A stretch of DNA of 64,000 bases from Acanthosepion esculentum (GCA_964036315.1 OZ038488.1:62188254-62252253), one strand, 5' to 3'; counted from the stretch's first letter, positions 1 to 11,297 are shown. Numbers and translations: made by a program. The notes: a model not told the origin generated them from the sequence alone.

Positions 1-98
1 TTCTTCTAGATTGGTTGTCAATCAGGGTCAGTCCTGTGGGCTAAGTGATGGGTTCATGCTTTTCACAAGGGCATTTATGTGAAAATGAATGTAGCTAG
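1..98 (-). repeat. SINE-A/B body fragment
   Basis: Read on the minus strand, this matches the shared middle of the tRNA-derived SINEs seen elsewhere in the window (tacattca... then cccttg..aaagcatgaaccc). It has no tRNA-like head and is clearly degenerate. The left edge is cut by the window. Confidence 0.4.
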
Positions 99-360
99 CT
101 CCGCCGACCTGGGTATGTATCCAGCAACAAGGCCTCTTATCGGGAGCATTTGGGGAGCGTGGAACCACATCTTAATTGCTGTTGTTTCCAAGTGCACCCT
201 GACCTGGCGTGGTAGCACCTGATAGGATCCCAGCTATGGGCAAATAGTTAACCCCCAAACTAGGATCAAAACACGATGAAAATATACAAAATTTTATAGT
301 AAAATACCAGAAATACATTTTTTGTAAAAAATAAAATAAATAAATAAAAATTAACATCAA
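98..360 (+). repeat. SINE-C copy with AT-rich tail
   Basis: This dispersed repeat recurs near 4480, 6920 and 58310. Landmarks shared by the copies are a 'gcaaggcctctgatc' start, 'gtggaaccac', 'ccctgacc', 'ggtagcacctg' and 'cagctatgggcaaatag'. The last landmark resembles the middle of SINE-A. After the body comes an AT-rich tail with 'ataccagaaatacatttt' units, the same type that expands into arrays at 2.6 and 4.8 kb. I see no convincing A or B box, so the Pol III origin is inferred only from its repeat behaviour. Confidence 0.6.
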
Positions 361-1259
361 TATATTTTGTAAACGAAATTACGTATGTTCACAAGAAAAT
401 TAAATTTCAGCATTTAATGACCCATGAGTTGTTGATATGACGCTAAACAAAGAAACATTAGCTTCGCCAGAATTCGAACACGGGTCGTCCCAATAGAAAC
501 CGCTTCCATTTCGCCACATGCGCACAAAAAATCTTTGAACCTATCACAAATATGTGTTTCATTTTCTGAAGAGTTTTTTTTAATGTTGATATTTTAAAGA
601 ATCATTGTACGCGTCAGGGAGTCGTGCTTGAGTATTTAGATAGACAGTCATTCTTATTCAGTCAAATACAGTTGTTATCAAATATACATTCTCGTTGACC
701 AGTCGGACGCACATGATTGCAAACCCCGGTTGAATAATCAAATGTCATAATTCATCGGCATTCACAGAGTGAGATTCAACATTATTTCTGACTTCTTTGA
801 AAGATTAATACATCAGTTTGTAGCGAACGTTCTGTCCGTTCTTTTCGATGGAATATTTTGAATGAGATTTTGTGAAGTCGAATTTTTAACTGATGTTCGC
901 CAGTCTCTAGATGGCCAATATATTTTTTTTCAGGCTTGAAGTTATTTGAAGTAAGCTTTCAAATCAGCTCCATGTTTGCTCTAAGTACAAAAAAAACTGT
1001 CATGTCACTTATAACACATTTAGCACAGGAGATGAGAAAACAGAAGATAGAATGTGCTGCGCTAGGAGCAGTCTCACCTAAAAACGCAAATTGCTACAAA
1101 ACTGAAACATTAACCTAAAACGTTTGGCATATTCATAAATAACTTTGTCGGATCGAGACATTCCCATGGGTGTATTGCATGGGACGAAACTTCAGAAATA
1201 TTTAAACTGTCAGTTGGAAACTTACTTAGATTTCTCATATCAATTGCTTAAAATGGTTT
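361..1259. other. unassigned AT-rich DNA
   Basis: I recognise no gene, repeat or RNA here. The short open frames show no codon structure or known motif. Confidence 0.5.
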
Positions 1260-1690
1260 CGAGGCGATGAAGCCTGTAGTTCTTAGCAAGAACTATCCTT
1301 CTTTGTAACACGCGGACTGGCGCTACAGAATCACAAAGAACAGTACCAAATAACAGAAACCGCAACACCGGAGGTTATTCAACAGCAGTAACAGCTAAAA
1401 TCGTTATCGCATGCAACTCTAAGCTAAAAAAATGGTATAATCAAAATGAAAATATTTATTTGATCGCTATGAAAATATTTATAGATAAGCTACAAGGAAG
1501 CTACGATACGACGTATTGGTATTGAAGCGAAGATACCAGGTCAGGACTATCAGATTAGTAGATTTCTCTTTGAATTTAGTTCATTTTCATTTCAGTGTAG
1601 AATATATTGAAAGAGATACAAATGCATTAGAATTCTTTAGAATTTAGTATGTATTCAGATTGTATTGAAAATAAGAATGCACTTAGAATT
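1260..1690 (-). repeat. Jockey-like LINE remnant fused to a shared AT-rich segment
   Basis: Positions 1460-1560 carry the antisense signature 'gctatgaaaatatttatag' followed by a 'gataccaggtcagga' stretch. These correspond to the 'YKYFHG' and 'DLAS' parts of the Jockey-like LINEs in the window. From about 1565 the sequence becomes a segment rich in 'tcattttcatttca' and 'agaatatattga'. The same join occurs at 7190-7420, so the chimera seems to have been copied as a unit. Confidence 0.5.
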
Positions 1691-2554
1691 TAAAAACAAA
1701 AGGTTAGGAAAGAAGCCTCCAGTAGTACTGGAAAGATCGATAACAGCTACTGGACTTGAGAAACCGATTTTCTTTTAAAAAAAAATGTTCAATAGAGATT
1801 TCATAAATTTCCAAAAAATTATAAAGAATAAATGTATAAATTTCAACCTAAATTAGCACTGATTGCTTTGTTAATGTTTGCCGAATATTTCCTGATAAGG
1901 AAATGGATAATTACAATTATCGTTCTATGGAAAGATTATGAAGCAAATACTGCAAATTCAGTAAAAAAAAATGCATATTGTCACGGTGTATTTGAAATTA
2001 CACGTAAGAGATAGGTTACTCGTTTAAGAGAAAAGTGATTTTAGTATAAAGGATTAGTCAAAAAACAGTCGCCTAAGAGTACTTGTTTCTGACTCACTGG
2101 CAGCAACTGTTGATGCTAACGCAACCATTTCACTTAGGCGCACCAAAAACACTTCTATATTAGCCGTATAACTGTCCATCACGATATAAAAGATCTTGGG
2201 AAATAACTGTAACGTGTGTTACAATGGAATTTATTGTGGATTTGTGTTACGTGTCAATTATTGGTCATCATTACATTGCCGTCACCTTTAAGTATCTTTT
2301 TAGGGTCGTTACTGGGGATAAGAAGCGAATTCTTTACAACAATGTTGAGACATCAGTGATTTCGTCGTAGTCGAAAGCCTAGTCAACAACTAAGAGCAGG
2401 ACTACATCCAAGAAAGGCTCTTCGGAGTTTATGGTTAAATATTGTAGGGGATATTTTATTACGAGCTGTTAAGCGATAATATACTGTAGTTTACTGTCAA
2501 CAGATTAAAAAAAGACTTCCACCTTTACCAAACAGAGAATAAATCTCCTTTACC
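1691..2554. other. unassigned AT-rich DNA
   Basis: Nothing recognisable on either strand apart from short A and T runs. Confidence 0.5.
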
Positions 2555-2990
2555 ATGATCAAGGTGCTAGCACCTGTTAGGGTCACAGCTATGGGCAAAT
2601 AATAAACTCCCAATCAAAAACAAATAATATGAAAGAATAAAAATATATTTTTATAGTAAAAATACCAGCAAAATCGTAAAATATTAGCATCATATTTTTA
2701 TATAAAAAAATTACAAAGAATACCTATATATAGTAAAATTACATAAAGCAAAATGACCAGAAATACAGTTTTAAAGTAGAATTACCAATAATACATTTTA
2801 TAGCAAAATGACCAACAATCCATTTTTATAATAGAATAATCAACAATGCATTTTATAACAAAATAACTATCAATATATTTTATATATAGTTGAAGGCATA
2901 CAATTGAGTTCAAAATATATTTACTTGAAGCCATAAAATTGTGTTCAAAATATTTAGATTTCGGCATTAAATAAACTTTAGAGAGTAAAC
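2555..2990 (+). repeat. 5'-truncated SINE-C with degenerate minisatellite tail
   Basis: The segment starts inside SINE-C ('gctagcacctgttagggtc', then 'cagctatgggcaaataat'). It continues into roughly 31-33 bp irregular units of the type 'tagtaaaatgaccagcaatacat', which decay to about 2900. This shows that the AT-rich 'accagcaatac' repeats are the SINE-C tail rather than an independent satellite. Confidence 0.6.
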
Positions 2991-3010
2991 AAAATCAAAC
3001 AACCACCCAA

Positions 3011-3813
3011 CATTTACCATGATAATGCACGACTCCATTCTGAATCAATGCACAAAGATCTCCAGGAATAACCTGATTGGGAACATTTACCATTATAATG
3101 CACGACCCCATTCTGAATCAATTCTCAAAGATCTCCAGGAATAACCTGATTGGGAATATTTACCATGATAATGCACGACTGCATTCTGAATCAATGCTCA
3201 AAGATCTCCAGGAATAACCTGTTTGGGAACATTTACCATGATAATGCACGACTCCATTCTGAATCAATTCTCAAAGATCTCCAGGAATAACCTGATTGGG
3301 AATATTTACCATGATAATGCACGACTGCATTCTGAATCAATGCTCAAAGATCTCCAGGAATAACCTGTTTGGGAACATTTACCATGATAATGCACGACTG
3401 CATTCTGAATCAATGCTCAAAGATCTCCAGGAATAACCTGTTTGGGAACATTTACCATGATAATGCACGACTCCATACTGAATCAATGCTCAAAGATCTC
3501 CAGGAATAACCTGTTTGGGAACATTTACCATGATAATGCACGACTCCATTCTGAATCAATGCTCAAAGATCTCCAGGAATAACCTGATTGGGAACATTTA
3601 CCATGATAATGCACGGATCCATTCTGAATCAATGCTCAATGATCTCCAGGAATAACCTGGTTGCGAACATTTACCATGATAATGCACGACTCCATACTGA
3701 ATCAATGCTCAAAGATCTCCAGGAATAACCTGGTTGCGAACATTTACCATGATAATGCACGACTGCATTCTGAATCAATGCTCAAAGATCTCCAGGAATA
3801 ACCTGGTTGGGAA
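3011..3813 (+). repeat. 73 bp tandem satellite, exactly 11 units
   Basis: Each unit begins 'catttaccatgataatgcac' and ends 'aacctg(a/t/g)ttgggaa'. Start positions step by 73 (3011, 3084, 3157 and so on to 3741), and the last unit ends at 3813, giving 11 complete copies without an indel. Units differ at a handful of positions. Units 2-3 and 4-5 form two nearly identical dimers, distinguished by 'ccattc...attctc...gatt' then 'gcattc...tgctc...gttt'. There is no spacer, so it is not a CRISPR. Confidence 0.95.
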
Positions 3814-4469
3814 AAAGCTTCATTCACTATATTTCTCCTCAATCGCTCCTTCCGAAAAATATCTGTTTTGAAAATTCATAAAGCCAATTAAATGAACTTA
3901 GACTAAGCCCAAAATAGAGATCGGAATGAGCTAATATCTTATTTCCGGTCAAAACTTAAAAAAGGCTATACACGTGGCTTATAAAATTTTGCTAACAGAT
4001 AAGGTCAGTGGAGATAACAAATAATATATGGACGATTATAGACAACTCTGTTAATTAGTATTTTGTTTTATTTGTCATGAAAACAATCGAACTTTCAATA
4101 CAAGATGTCCACTGACCTTATTTAGCTAGTGCTCTTATATTGTTTTGTATCGTCGCGATCTTTCGCTCTTCTTCGTTTGTCTTCGCAGCTGTTAAGCTCT
4201 GGGGAATTTCCATTGAAGCCATTTATTCAAGAAGTAAATTAATACCGTTTCACTTATCAGATTCGGGCACATATCTATTAGTTAATTCTTCTCATTTTCA
4301 TTACAGTCAGACTAATGTCCTCATCTTGACAATAAAACCGTTTCGGTGTTTATGCCCTACGGTTTTTCATCAGGTGGTTCTCACGGAATTTCCAACTCAA
4401 CTCTTTATTTAGAGTAGATTGTTCTCATTATACTGTCGTAATTTAAGAATATCTCGACTTTGGTTAATC
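3814..4469. other. unassigned DNA
   Basis: An open frame of 90 codons at 4140-4412 matches nothing I know and has no domain signature. I see no repeat structure here. Confidence 0.45.
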
Positions 4470-4792
4470 ATCATCATCAGCCGTCCTGGGTATGACGATA
4501 AACTACATCCGTGCAGCAAGGCCTCTGATCAGGAAATTTTGAGGAGCATGGAACCACTTCTTATTTGCTGGTGTTCCCAGGTTCACCCTGACCCAAGGTG
4601 GAAGAACCTGTTAAGGTCCCAGCTATGGGCAAATAGTTAACCCCGAAACTGGGGTAAAAATGTGTTTTAATAAAAGGAATACATTGTTAAAGAAAATTAC
4701 TATCAGCAATAAAATTTTGAAGAAAAAAAATATTACCAGGAGTACATTTTTTTTTTAAATTATTACCAACAGTACGTTTTTGAAAAAATATT
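4470..4792 (+). repeat. SINE-C copy
   Basis: A good SINE-C body runs from 'cgtcctgggtatgacgata' near 4482 to 'cagctatgggcaaatagtt' near 4640. A tail of irregular 'attaccagcaatac' units follows and leads directly into the 61-62 bp array. Confidence 0.65.
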
Positions 4793-5300
4793 ACCAGCAA
4801 TACATTTTTGGAAAAAAACATTATCAGCTATAGATTTTTGAGGAAAAAAATATTACCAGCAATACCTTTTTGGTAAAAAACATTATCAGCTATAGATTTT
4901 TTAGGAAAAAAATATTACCAGCAATACCTTTTTGGAAAAAAACATTATCAGCTATAGATTTTTTAGGAAAAAAATATTACCAGCAATACCTTTTTGGAAA
5001 AAAACATTATCAGCTATAGATTTTTTAGGAAAAAAATATTACCAGCAATACCTTTTTGGAAAAAAACATTATCAGCTATAGATTTTTGAGGAAAAAATAT
5101 TACCAGCAATACCTTTTTGGAAAAAAACATTATCAGCTATAGATTTTTGAGGAAAAAAATATTACCAGCAATACATTTTTGGAAAAAAACATTATCAGCT
5201 ATAGATTTTTGAAAAATAATTATTACCAGCAATAAATCTTTGAAGGAAAAAATTATTACAAGAAATAAATTTTTAACAAAACAAAATGCCAGCAATAAAA
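4793..5300 (+). repeat. 61-62 bp tandem array derived from SINE-C tail
   Basis: Units start at 4793, 4855, 4917, 4979, 5041, 5102 and 5164. Each contains 'accagcaatac(a/c)ttttt' and 'cattatcagctatagattt'. Every unit is itself a diverged pair of about 30 bp units of the SINE-C tail. The middle units are almost identical, which points to recent expansion. Copies after 5225 are degenerate. Confidence 0.9.
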
Positions 5301-5324
5301 ACTTAGTCGGCATTAAATAAACCA

Positions 5325-6240
5325 TTGAGGTTGATATGCCGTAAAAGACAACAAACCAAACCATCATCATCATCAGTAAAAGGATGTGCCCGAAATGCGA
5401 TTTGGGGGTCGGGAACACTAGAATCAAGCAGACGCGGAAGTTTAAATACCTGGGAAACGTTCAGACAGAGGACGGTAAATACAACACTGAGATTCGTAGA
5501 CATATTGGGATGGCCAAGGTTATGTTCCAAAAGCTGGACAGAGTATTGCGAGGCAGGAGGATTGCTTTGGTAACGAAGAAATGAATACTGAACTGTTACG
5601 TGATATCTGTTCTTGTTTACGGAAAGCGACTTGAGGTGACAGAGAAATGAAGGGACAGTAGAGGGTAAATATTATCTAGAACCACAAGGTGGGATGTTAG
5701 GGAGAGCCATCGATGATGACGACCTGAAGCGGCATATCAAGGAGAATTTCTTTAGTAACGAAGAACTGAATACAGATCTGTTACATTCGCTACTGTAAAG
5801 AAGGACAGATGATCACATCGAATGTTGGACGATTTTCTCAAAGATGAAGAAGAGACTTGAGGTGACGGAGATGTGGTTCTACAGAAGGGTGCTAAGGCCA
5901 TCATGAACCGAGCGGGTGAGCAACGAGGAGGTCTTACAGAGGATGGCAACAAGGAGGAGGCTTATACTTAACATCAGGAAGAGGCAGCTGAAGTTCCTGG
6001 GGCACATAATGAGGAAGGAGGGCCTAGAGAATCTGATACTCACGGGTCGAATAGAGGGAGAGAGAGACAACGGAAAACAACGCGTGACATACCTAGCGGG
6101 CTTAAACAAATGGATGACAGAACTTGGTCTAGGGAAGGTGGCAGAGAGAAGGAATTTGTTGAGAGCTGCAAGGGATAGAGAGAGGTAGAGAGCCATGATC
6201 GCCTACGTCATGAACGGACACGACACATAGAAAGAAATAA
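5325..6240 (+). pseudogene. APE-type LINE (E-LINE) reverse transcriptase 3' fragment
   Basis: This encodes the region after the RT catalytic core of a non-LTR retrotransposon. Visible in order: 'FKYLGNVQTEDGKYNTEIRR' with 'HIGMAKVMFQKLDRVLRGR' (about 5440-5580), an interruption with a partial direct duplication at 5640-5850, then 'LEVTEMWFYRRVL', 'RVSNEEVLQRMATRRRLIL' and 'KRQLKFLGHIMRKEGLENLI' up to 6190. These are typical C-terminal motifs of endonuclease-RT LINEs common in molluscs. Frameshifts and stops show that it is dead. The clade is not resolvable by eye. The element ends near 6235. Confidence 0.8.
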
Positions 6241-6289
6241 TCTTTAGTTTTGTACCAATTGAGAGTACGGGTTTCATTTAAATGTTTCC

Positions 6290-6600
6290 CGGATCGCCGA
6301 ATAACTGAAGAAGGCCAGTGGGTACAGCGGCCAAAATGTTATGATGTTAAAAATGAGGACATTAGTTCGATGGTAAAAAATATAAATAATAGCTCCTCAT
6401 TCTAGAAATGCAAACAATAATACAACCGGATTAATTAGTTGTTGGGATGTTTCTTCCGCTGGACTAATAATTGTATTTTTTTTTCAATATCAGAGCCTGA
6501 TATTCCAGTAAGTCTAAAGTAGAAACCTGAAGAATTCCGGTGGGTATGATGCCCGAAACGCCGTAACGATATATTGACGACATTTGTCTATGTAAATCAT
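6290..6600 (+). repeat. two degraded element X fragments
   Basis: At 6305-6365 and 6520-6580 the sequence resembles the conserved core 'ctgaagaaggcc' ... 'ggccgaaacgtt' of element X (17.1 and 17.7 kb), with substitutions. The flanking DNA is AT-rich and unassigned. Confidence 0.45.
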
Positions 6601-6749
6601 TGTGTAATAATGATAATTACCCGTATAAAAAAAACCCAAAAAAACTGAAAACATGTATTTGTGAATAAAAATAAATTTAAAGAAAATCAAAATGTCTACT
6701 AAAAGTAAAACCATTTTAATCATTTGAGGAGTTTTCTTTAATCAAATCA

Positions 6750-7290
6750 GTTTACTCCCGAGCAAGGCGATAAAGCCACTAAGACGCAAAGGATCACAAA
6801 TAGAGAAAACGTTATAGAGGAGAAAGGACAATAAAAGTACAGAATTAAAAAAAGACAAAAGATGCAGATTGACGTTGCATTTAACATGTTGAAGATCGCA
6901 GTTGACAGGAAAGCAAGTCCTGGCTAAGGCGATAGACTACACCCGGTAGCAAGGCCGCTGATTGCGAGACTGGAGATTTTGAAGAGCGTGGAACCACCTC
7001 TTAACTGCTGTTGTTCCAAGGTCTACCCTGACCCTCGGTGGTAGTACTGGTTAGGATCCCAGCTATGAGCAAATAGTGAACCCCCAAACATTATTTCAGT
7101 AGTAAAATGATGAGACCTCAACAACCAATCTTGGACTGCTCATAAATGCATGAAGTTGCTATATCAAATAGGACAGATCATCAGCACAATCGCTATGAAA
7201 ATATTTATAGAAAATGTACAAGGAAGCTGTTCTACGGCGATGTGAGAGGAACTGAAACCGAGATGCCAGGTCAAAACCAATAGAATAACA
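6750..7290 (-). repeat. Jockey-like LINE 3' remnant containing SINE-C
   Basis: 'gagcaaggcgataaagccac' at 6760 is the antisense of the conserved 3' terminus of the Jockey-like LINE. It is followed by 'gaggacaataaaagtac' and 'gttgacaggaaagcaag'. SINE-C lies at about 6918-7092, ending in 'ccagctatgagcaaatagtg'. LINE sequence returns after 7095 and reaches the 'gaaaatatttatagaaaa' stretch near 7200. Some LINE sequence is missing at the insertion. Confidence 0.65.
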
Positions 7291-7420
7291 GATTTTTCTT
7301 TGAATGTGGTTCATTTTCATTTCACTTTAGAATATATTGACAGAAACACAAATACGTTAGAATTATTTAGAATGTATTTAGACTGTATTTAATATGAACA
7401 CTCACATAATGCATTACAAT
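7190..7420. repeat. second copy of the LINE/AT-rich chimera
   Basis: This is homologous to 1465-1690 across the same junction. Both contain 'tatgaaaatatttatag', 'ccaggtca' and 'tcattttcatttca', followed by 'tagaatatattga'. Confidence 0.55.
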
Positions 7421-8659
7421 TAATTAGAATTTATTGCCAAAAGCCTAAATTGTAAGTAAAACATTCTGATTAAATGTTAACGGATTTACAAGAAACCTTA
7501 GCCTCGGGAGTTCTACTTGTAAAATTAACCTAAATTAGGAAAGTAAGCGTTTTCCTCTCTTCGGATAAGTCAAGCCAAAATTAGACTGATGGCAGTATAA
7601 CGAGGAATATGTATCCTTGACATTTATATTACACTAAGAATGGCCGGATCCCATATATGCCTTGATATTTGTGGTATCGGGCTATTTTAGATGGATAGTG
7701 ACTTTAAGCACTGCGTCGAGGATCTTTTGAGTATACGGATTAACTCTTAGTAAAAAATATGTCCATGCATTAAATTATGATTGGGTGGGGAGGCAATAAT
7801 TTGGTTTCTATTAAGAAAGAAAAAAGAACTAGCCATTTTGACAGAAATTTAAAGCTGAAGAAGGTTGAAGAATACATCAGCCGAAATGTTATTAAAAGAA
7901 AAAAGAATGCGAATAAGAGATGGGTTGATTGGTTGGTTGGTTGGTTGGTTGGTTTTGTTTTGTAAAGATTTTGTTAGATTATTTTAATTCAAAGAAAGAA
8001 AAAAGAATAAAGAAAGAAAGAAAGTGCTGTAACCTAGGAAGGGTTACTGAATGAAGAATAACCAAAACGGAGTTTGGAAATTATATGGTAATTTTTATAA
8101 CATTAACAAAATACAATACTCGCCAGCGGCGTGAATTAGGTAAACCACTGCTACTGATGGACTACGTAGACATCATATTACGCCAACTTACAATAGTGTA
8201 CAACGTATTTATGAGGATTGAGACATAACCATTAGTGTTCATGGGTGCGGTATATAACAGAAAATGTGATAGAAAAATAAACAGAAAATAAAAAACAATT
8301 AAAAAGGAAAAAGTAGAAACGTGAAGAAACAACAAAGAAAGAGACAAGTAAAAGAAATAAAAAAACAAAAAGAAATAAATAAATAAAGAAATAGGTGGAA
8401 CGAAAGGAAAAACAGCAAAACAGAGAAAAAAGAAAGAAAGGAAGACAAAAAAGAAAAAAAACATAAATCAGAAAGAAATATAAAAAGAAAGAAAAAGAAA
8501 TAGTCAATGAAAAGTAACCAATATTACGCATTTATTTATTTGTAATTCACATAACGCATATAAGGCGAAATCTGAAGTAAAAATATTGTATTACGTCTGT
8601 GAATAAATTAGGGGGGGCAACTTGTTATAAAATCCATGTTCGAAATCTTGTTTTCATAG
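7421..8659. other. unassigned DNA with purine-rich tract
   Basis: 7924-7955 holds a short (GGTT)n run. The plus strand at 8270-8510 is strongly purine-rich (A and G), so long low-complexity frames appear on the minus strand. No gene is seen. Confidence 0.5.
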
Positions 8660-8948
8660 TCAGTCAATTACTTATGTACCGTAGGCGATCATGTATCGAA
8701 AGATACATGACCGTATTTTTCCCCGGCTTAGGTTACCATTTCTTTCTGCGGTAGACCAGATACCATCCAAGGCTATAGAACTCGCTCTGTCCAGCTATTT
8801 ACCCGTAGCTGGGGGGGGGGGAGAAGAACATACCATTCCCAAGGGTATTTGCACGTAAATGAATGTAATGGATTCGATTGGAATTCGAACGCAGCTCTAC
8901 CGATTCCTCAATCCGAGCCGCTATCCATTACTCCACCGTGCCTCCTAT
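8660..8948 (-). repeat. SINE-A, near full length
   Basis: This is a tRNA-derived retroposon. Read on the minus strand, the head near 8945 has an A-box-like 'tggagtaatggatagcgg' and a B-box-like 'gcgttcgaattcc'. A conserved middle follows ('acattcatttacgtgc', 'cccttgggaatggtatg'), and the tail holds a palindromic hairpin at about 8688-8711 and 'tgactgactatg'. A poly-G run at 8811-8821 interrupts the middle. The loop of the hairpin is flipped relative to the other copies. Octopus tRNA-related SINEs are known, but assignment to a named family needs a search. Confidence 0.8.
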
Positions 8949-9079
8949 ATTTTCATAAGTGAGCATAAATACTGGTGAGACATACGCACTTATTTTAGCC
9001 ACAAAGCAGTAACACTGTAGTTAATTGTAACTCAGATTGACACAAGGACACAACACGGGTTTCATAGAAGAGATTGAAA

Positions 9080-9170
9080 CGGCTAACGTGGTATAGTGGT
9101 TATTTTTATAGCGTAATTTAGTCTGGCATAGGAACAAAAATAGAGTGAGTCGAATTAAATCCAAAATCTA
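9080..9170 (+). repeat. possible tRNA-like SINE head
   Basis: 'gtggtatagtggtta' matches a tRNA A-box region, and 'gagtcgaattaaatcc' some 50 bases on is a degraded B box. No cloverleaf can be closed, so this is not a tRNA gene. Confidence 0.3.
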
Positions 9171-9249
9171 AGGTCCCAATACCTACTTGAATAAAACCTA
9201 CACCATAGAGGAGGCGAGCGTAAATAATTAATTACATTTTTGATTCATT

Positions 9250-9637
9250 AATCATCGAAATAAGAAGCCAGAAAAAAATAAAGACGAGAAACAAAGGAAG
9301 AAACAACGAAAGAAACAAAGAAAGAGAAGCAAAGAAAATAAAAAGGAGAAATGAATGACGAAAAGAAAGTAAAAGAAAAAGTGGTACGTAGAAAGGGAAA
9401 ATGTTAACAGGAGAGCATGAAAGAAAGGCAGAGAGGAAGTCGGAAGGAAAAAGAAGAAAATGAATATGAATTAGAAAGAAAGCATTGTGAAATGGAGAAG
9501 AAGCAGGAAAGAAAAGGAAGAAAATTGAAAAGAAATATAAAAGAACGAGTAGAAAGAAAGAATGAAAATAGGGAGAGAATTTTAAAAAAATGGATGACTT
9601 ATGAAGAGACGAGAAAAAAGTTAATAATAAATGAGTA

Positions 9638-9682
<45 letters not shown>

Positions 9683-9802
9683 GAGGAGGAAAAAATAAAA
9701 AGAATCAAGGAGTTAGAAACAAACCGAGGCAGAAAAACATTAAAAAAGATGAAACAAACAAGAAAGAGAGAAGGAGCCGGAGAATAAAGAAATAAAGAAA
9801 AA

Positions 9803-9834
<32 letters not shown>

Positions 9835-9870
9835 AAAAAAGAAAGAAAGAAAGAAAGAAAACTCATTATG
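9250..9870 (+). repeat. purine-rich tract with (GA)n and (AGAA)n
   Basis: The plus strand is almost entirely A and G for about 600 bp. It includes (GA)n at 9642-9678, (GGA)n just after, and (AAAG)n at 9797-9860. The 158 and 93 residue open frames here are low-complexity translations, not genes. Confidence 0.9.
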
Positions 9871-10545
9871 TCAATAGCAACTAATCATTTACTTGAGTGT
9901 TTCAGATCTCTTGACTTCCGGTGATCGTTCGCAAATCTACACATGACAACAATTTCCTAGCAACACAGACTCTCGAAAACGCATGTCACGTCAAGAGAGC
10001 CTTTGTGTGTGCGCTGGAATCGTCCGAGTTGTCATAGATCGTGACGTTTGCTAGCTCTGTTTACATTTATCTTCGAAAAGTAACGACCACAAAACAAGAG
10101 GAATGGTCTATCAAGGGAATATTCTAACGACTGGCATGTGATACCCGCCGGCTTTTAGTCGTTGTGGACGGCAACTTCATCCAAAAACACATAAACATGT
10201 GCGTGGGTGCTGTGAACTTAGTCGATAAAGATGTTGCTTTTGTAAGGATTCGGTATTTGCTTTGAGATCCAGGCTACAGACGATATTTTTAAATTCTTTT
10301 TCCCAAGTACTATCAAAGGATATAAACATCCCATCAGTGTTTCAATAATATTGTTGTCCATATTTGATCCTCATAAAAGAAAGTCTGCTCAGAGTTTGAT
10401 GGCCTCTTTGTCATTCTTTTTTCTTATGCTTACACAATATTATTTAAACTTTGGGAATAAATTTAAAACCGGTTGAACACAGTTACCACATTTATCACAT
10501 TGATCCTCATTTAGTGGTTGTCACCGGCGAGTAACAAAGCAGACC
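9871..10545. other. unassigned DNA
   Basis: This is less repetitive than its surroundings. I see no open frame with domain content and no element ends. Confidence 0.45.
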
Positions 10546-10688
10546 CTAATATATATATATATATTTAGTTGTACTGATGTGAGTTTGTGACCCTGGGTTT
10601 CATGCTCTCTGCGATCGTCAATATGTTAGCTTTATCACTGATATTAAGTAACGCACATATATCATATATAAATAATATATATACAAAT

Positions 10689-10739
<51 letters not shown>

Positions 10740-10763
10740 TTTACACATACGCACACACACACA

Positions 10764-10829
<66 letters not shown>

Positions 10830-10830
10830 T
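10546..10830. repeat. (AT)n and (AC)n microsatellites
   Basis: (AT)n runs at 10548-10564, 10692-10733 and 10767-10826, separated by a short 'acgcacacacacaca' stretch. The ORFs here encode only YIYIYI. Confidence 0.97.
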
Positions 10831-10894
10831 ACAAGTATATGATTGGTGTATACGGAATAGATTCTAATAACCAAAAAATACTATCCTTACAAGA

Positions 10895-11297
10895 GTGCAA
10901 TACGTTATAAAATCACTACAGAAATAACCATTTTGTTTCAACACTTCTGGTGTTTTATCATTTGATGGTGTTGAATATGGAATAAAGGGTTTTAAATGGT
11001 TCAAATCGACCAAACACCCCTCGATATTAATTAGAATGATTTCTATTTTAGCCTAGCCCTAACCTTAAGGCATTAATTATTATAACCAAGCTTCGTTGTC
11101 TAGTTTTTTAAATTCTCATATACTTGTATTTTCATTGATCATTGCAGCTTAGGTAACAGCGTTTCCCCCATCAAAGGTCGTTTGTTCCATTTGAACCTTC
11201 TAAAAGGCTTTATTCTAAATTCAACAGCGCCACTTGATAAGACACCAGAAGTGTTGAAACAAAATGGCTATTTTTTAGTGAATTTATAACATATTTG
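10895..11297. mobile_element. MITE with long terminal inverted repeats
   Basis: The left end 'gttataaaatcacta' with 'ccattttgtttcaacacttc' matches the reverse complement of the right end, which ends 'ttagtgaatttataac'. Pairing continues through 'tggtgt(t/c)ttatca' for about 80 bases in all, with a few mismatches. The interior is non-coding. The exact outer limit and the target duplication are unclear, so I cannot name a superfamily. The internal 'cacta' is tempting but does not sit at a clean end. Confidence 0.7.

Noticed and set aside
3011..3813. CRISPR-like array
   Set aside because: The 73 bp units are contiguous with no unique spacers, and the surroundings are eukaryotic transposons.
8162..8531. 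Phenylalanine-rich membrane-like frames
   Set aside because: They lie on the complement of a purine-rich tract; composition explains them.
10565..10910. Long YIYIYI open frames on both strands
   Set aside because: Pure translation of (AT)n. The same applies to frames at 12.4, 13.0, 14.9, 40.7, 61.5, 62.3 and 63.4 kb.
10914..11280. CACTA/EnSpm transposon because the arms contain CACTA...TAGTG
   Set aside because: The inverted repeat continues about 15-20 bp outside CACTA on both sides, so CACTA is internal.
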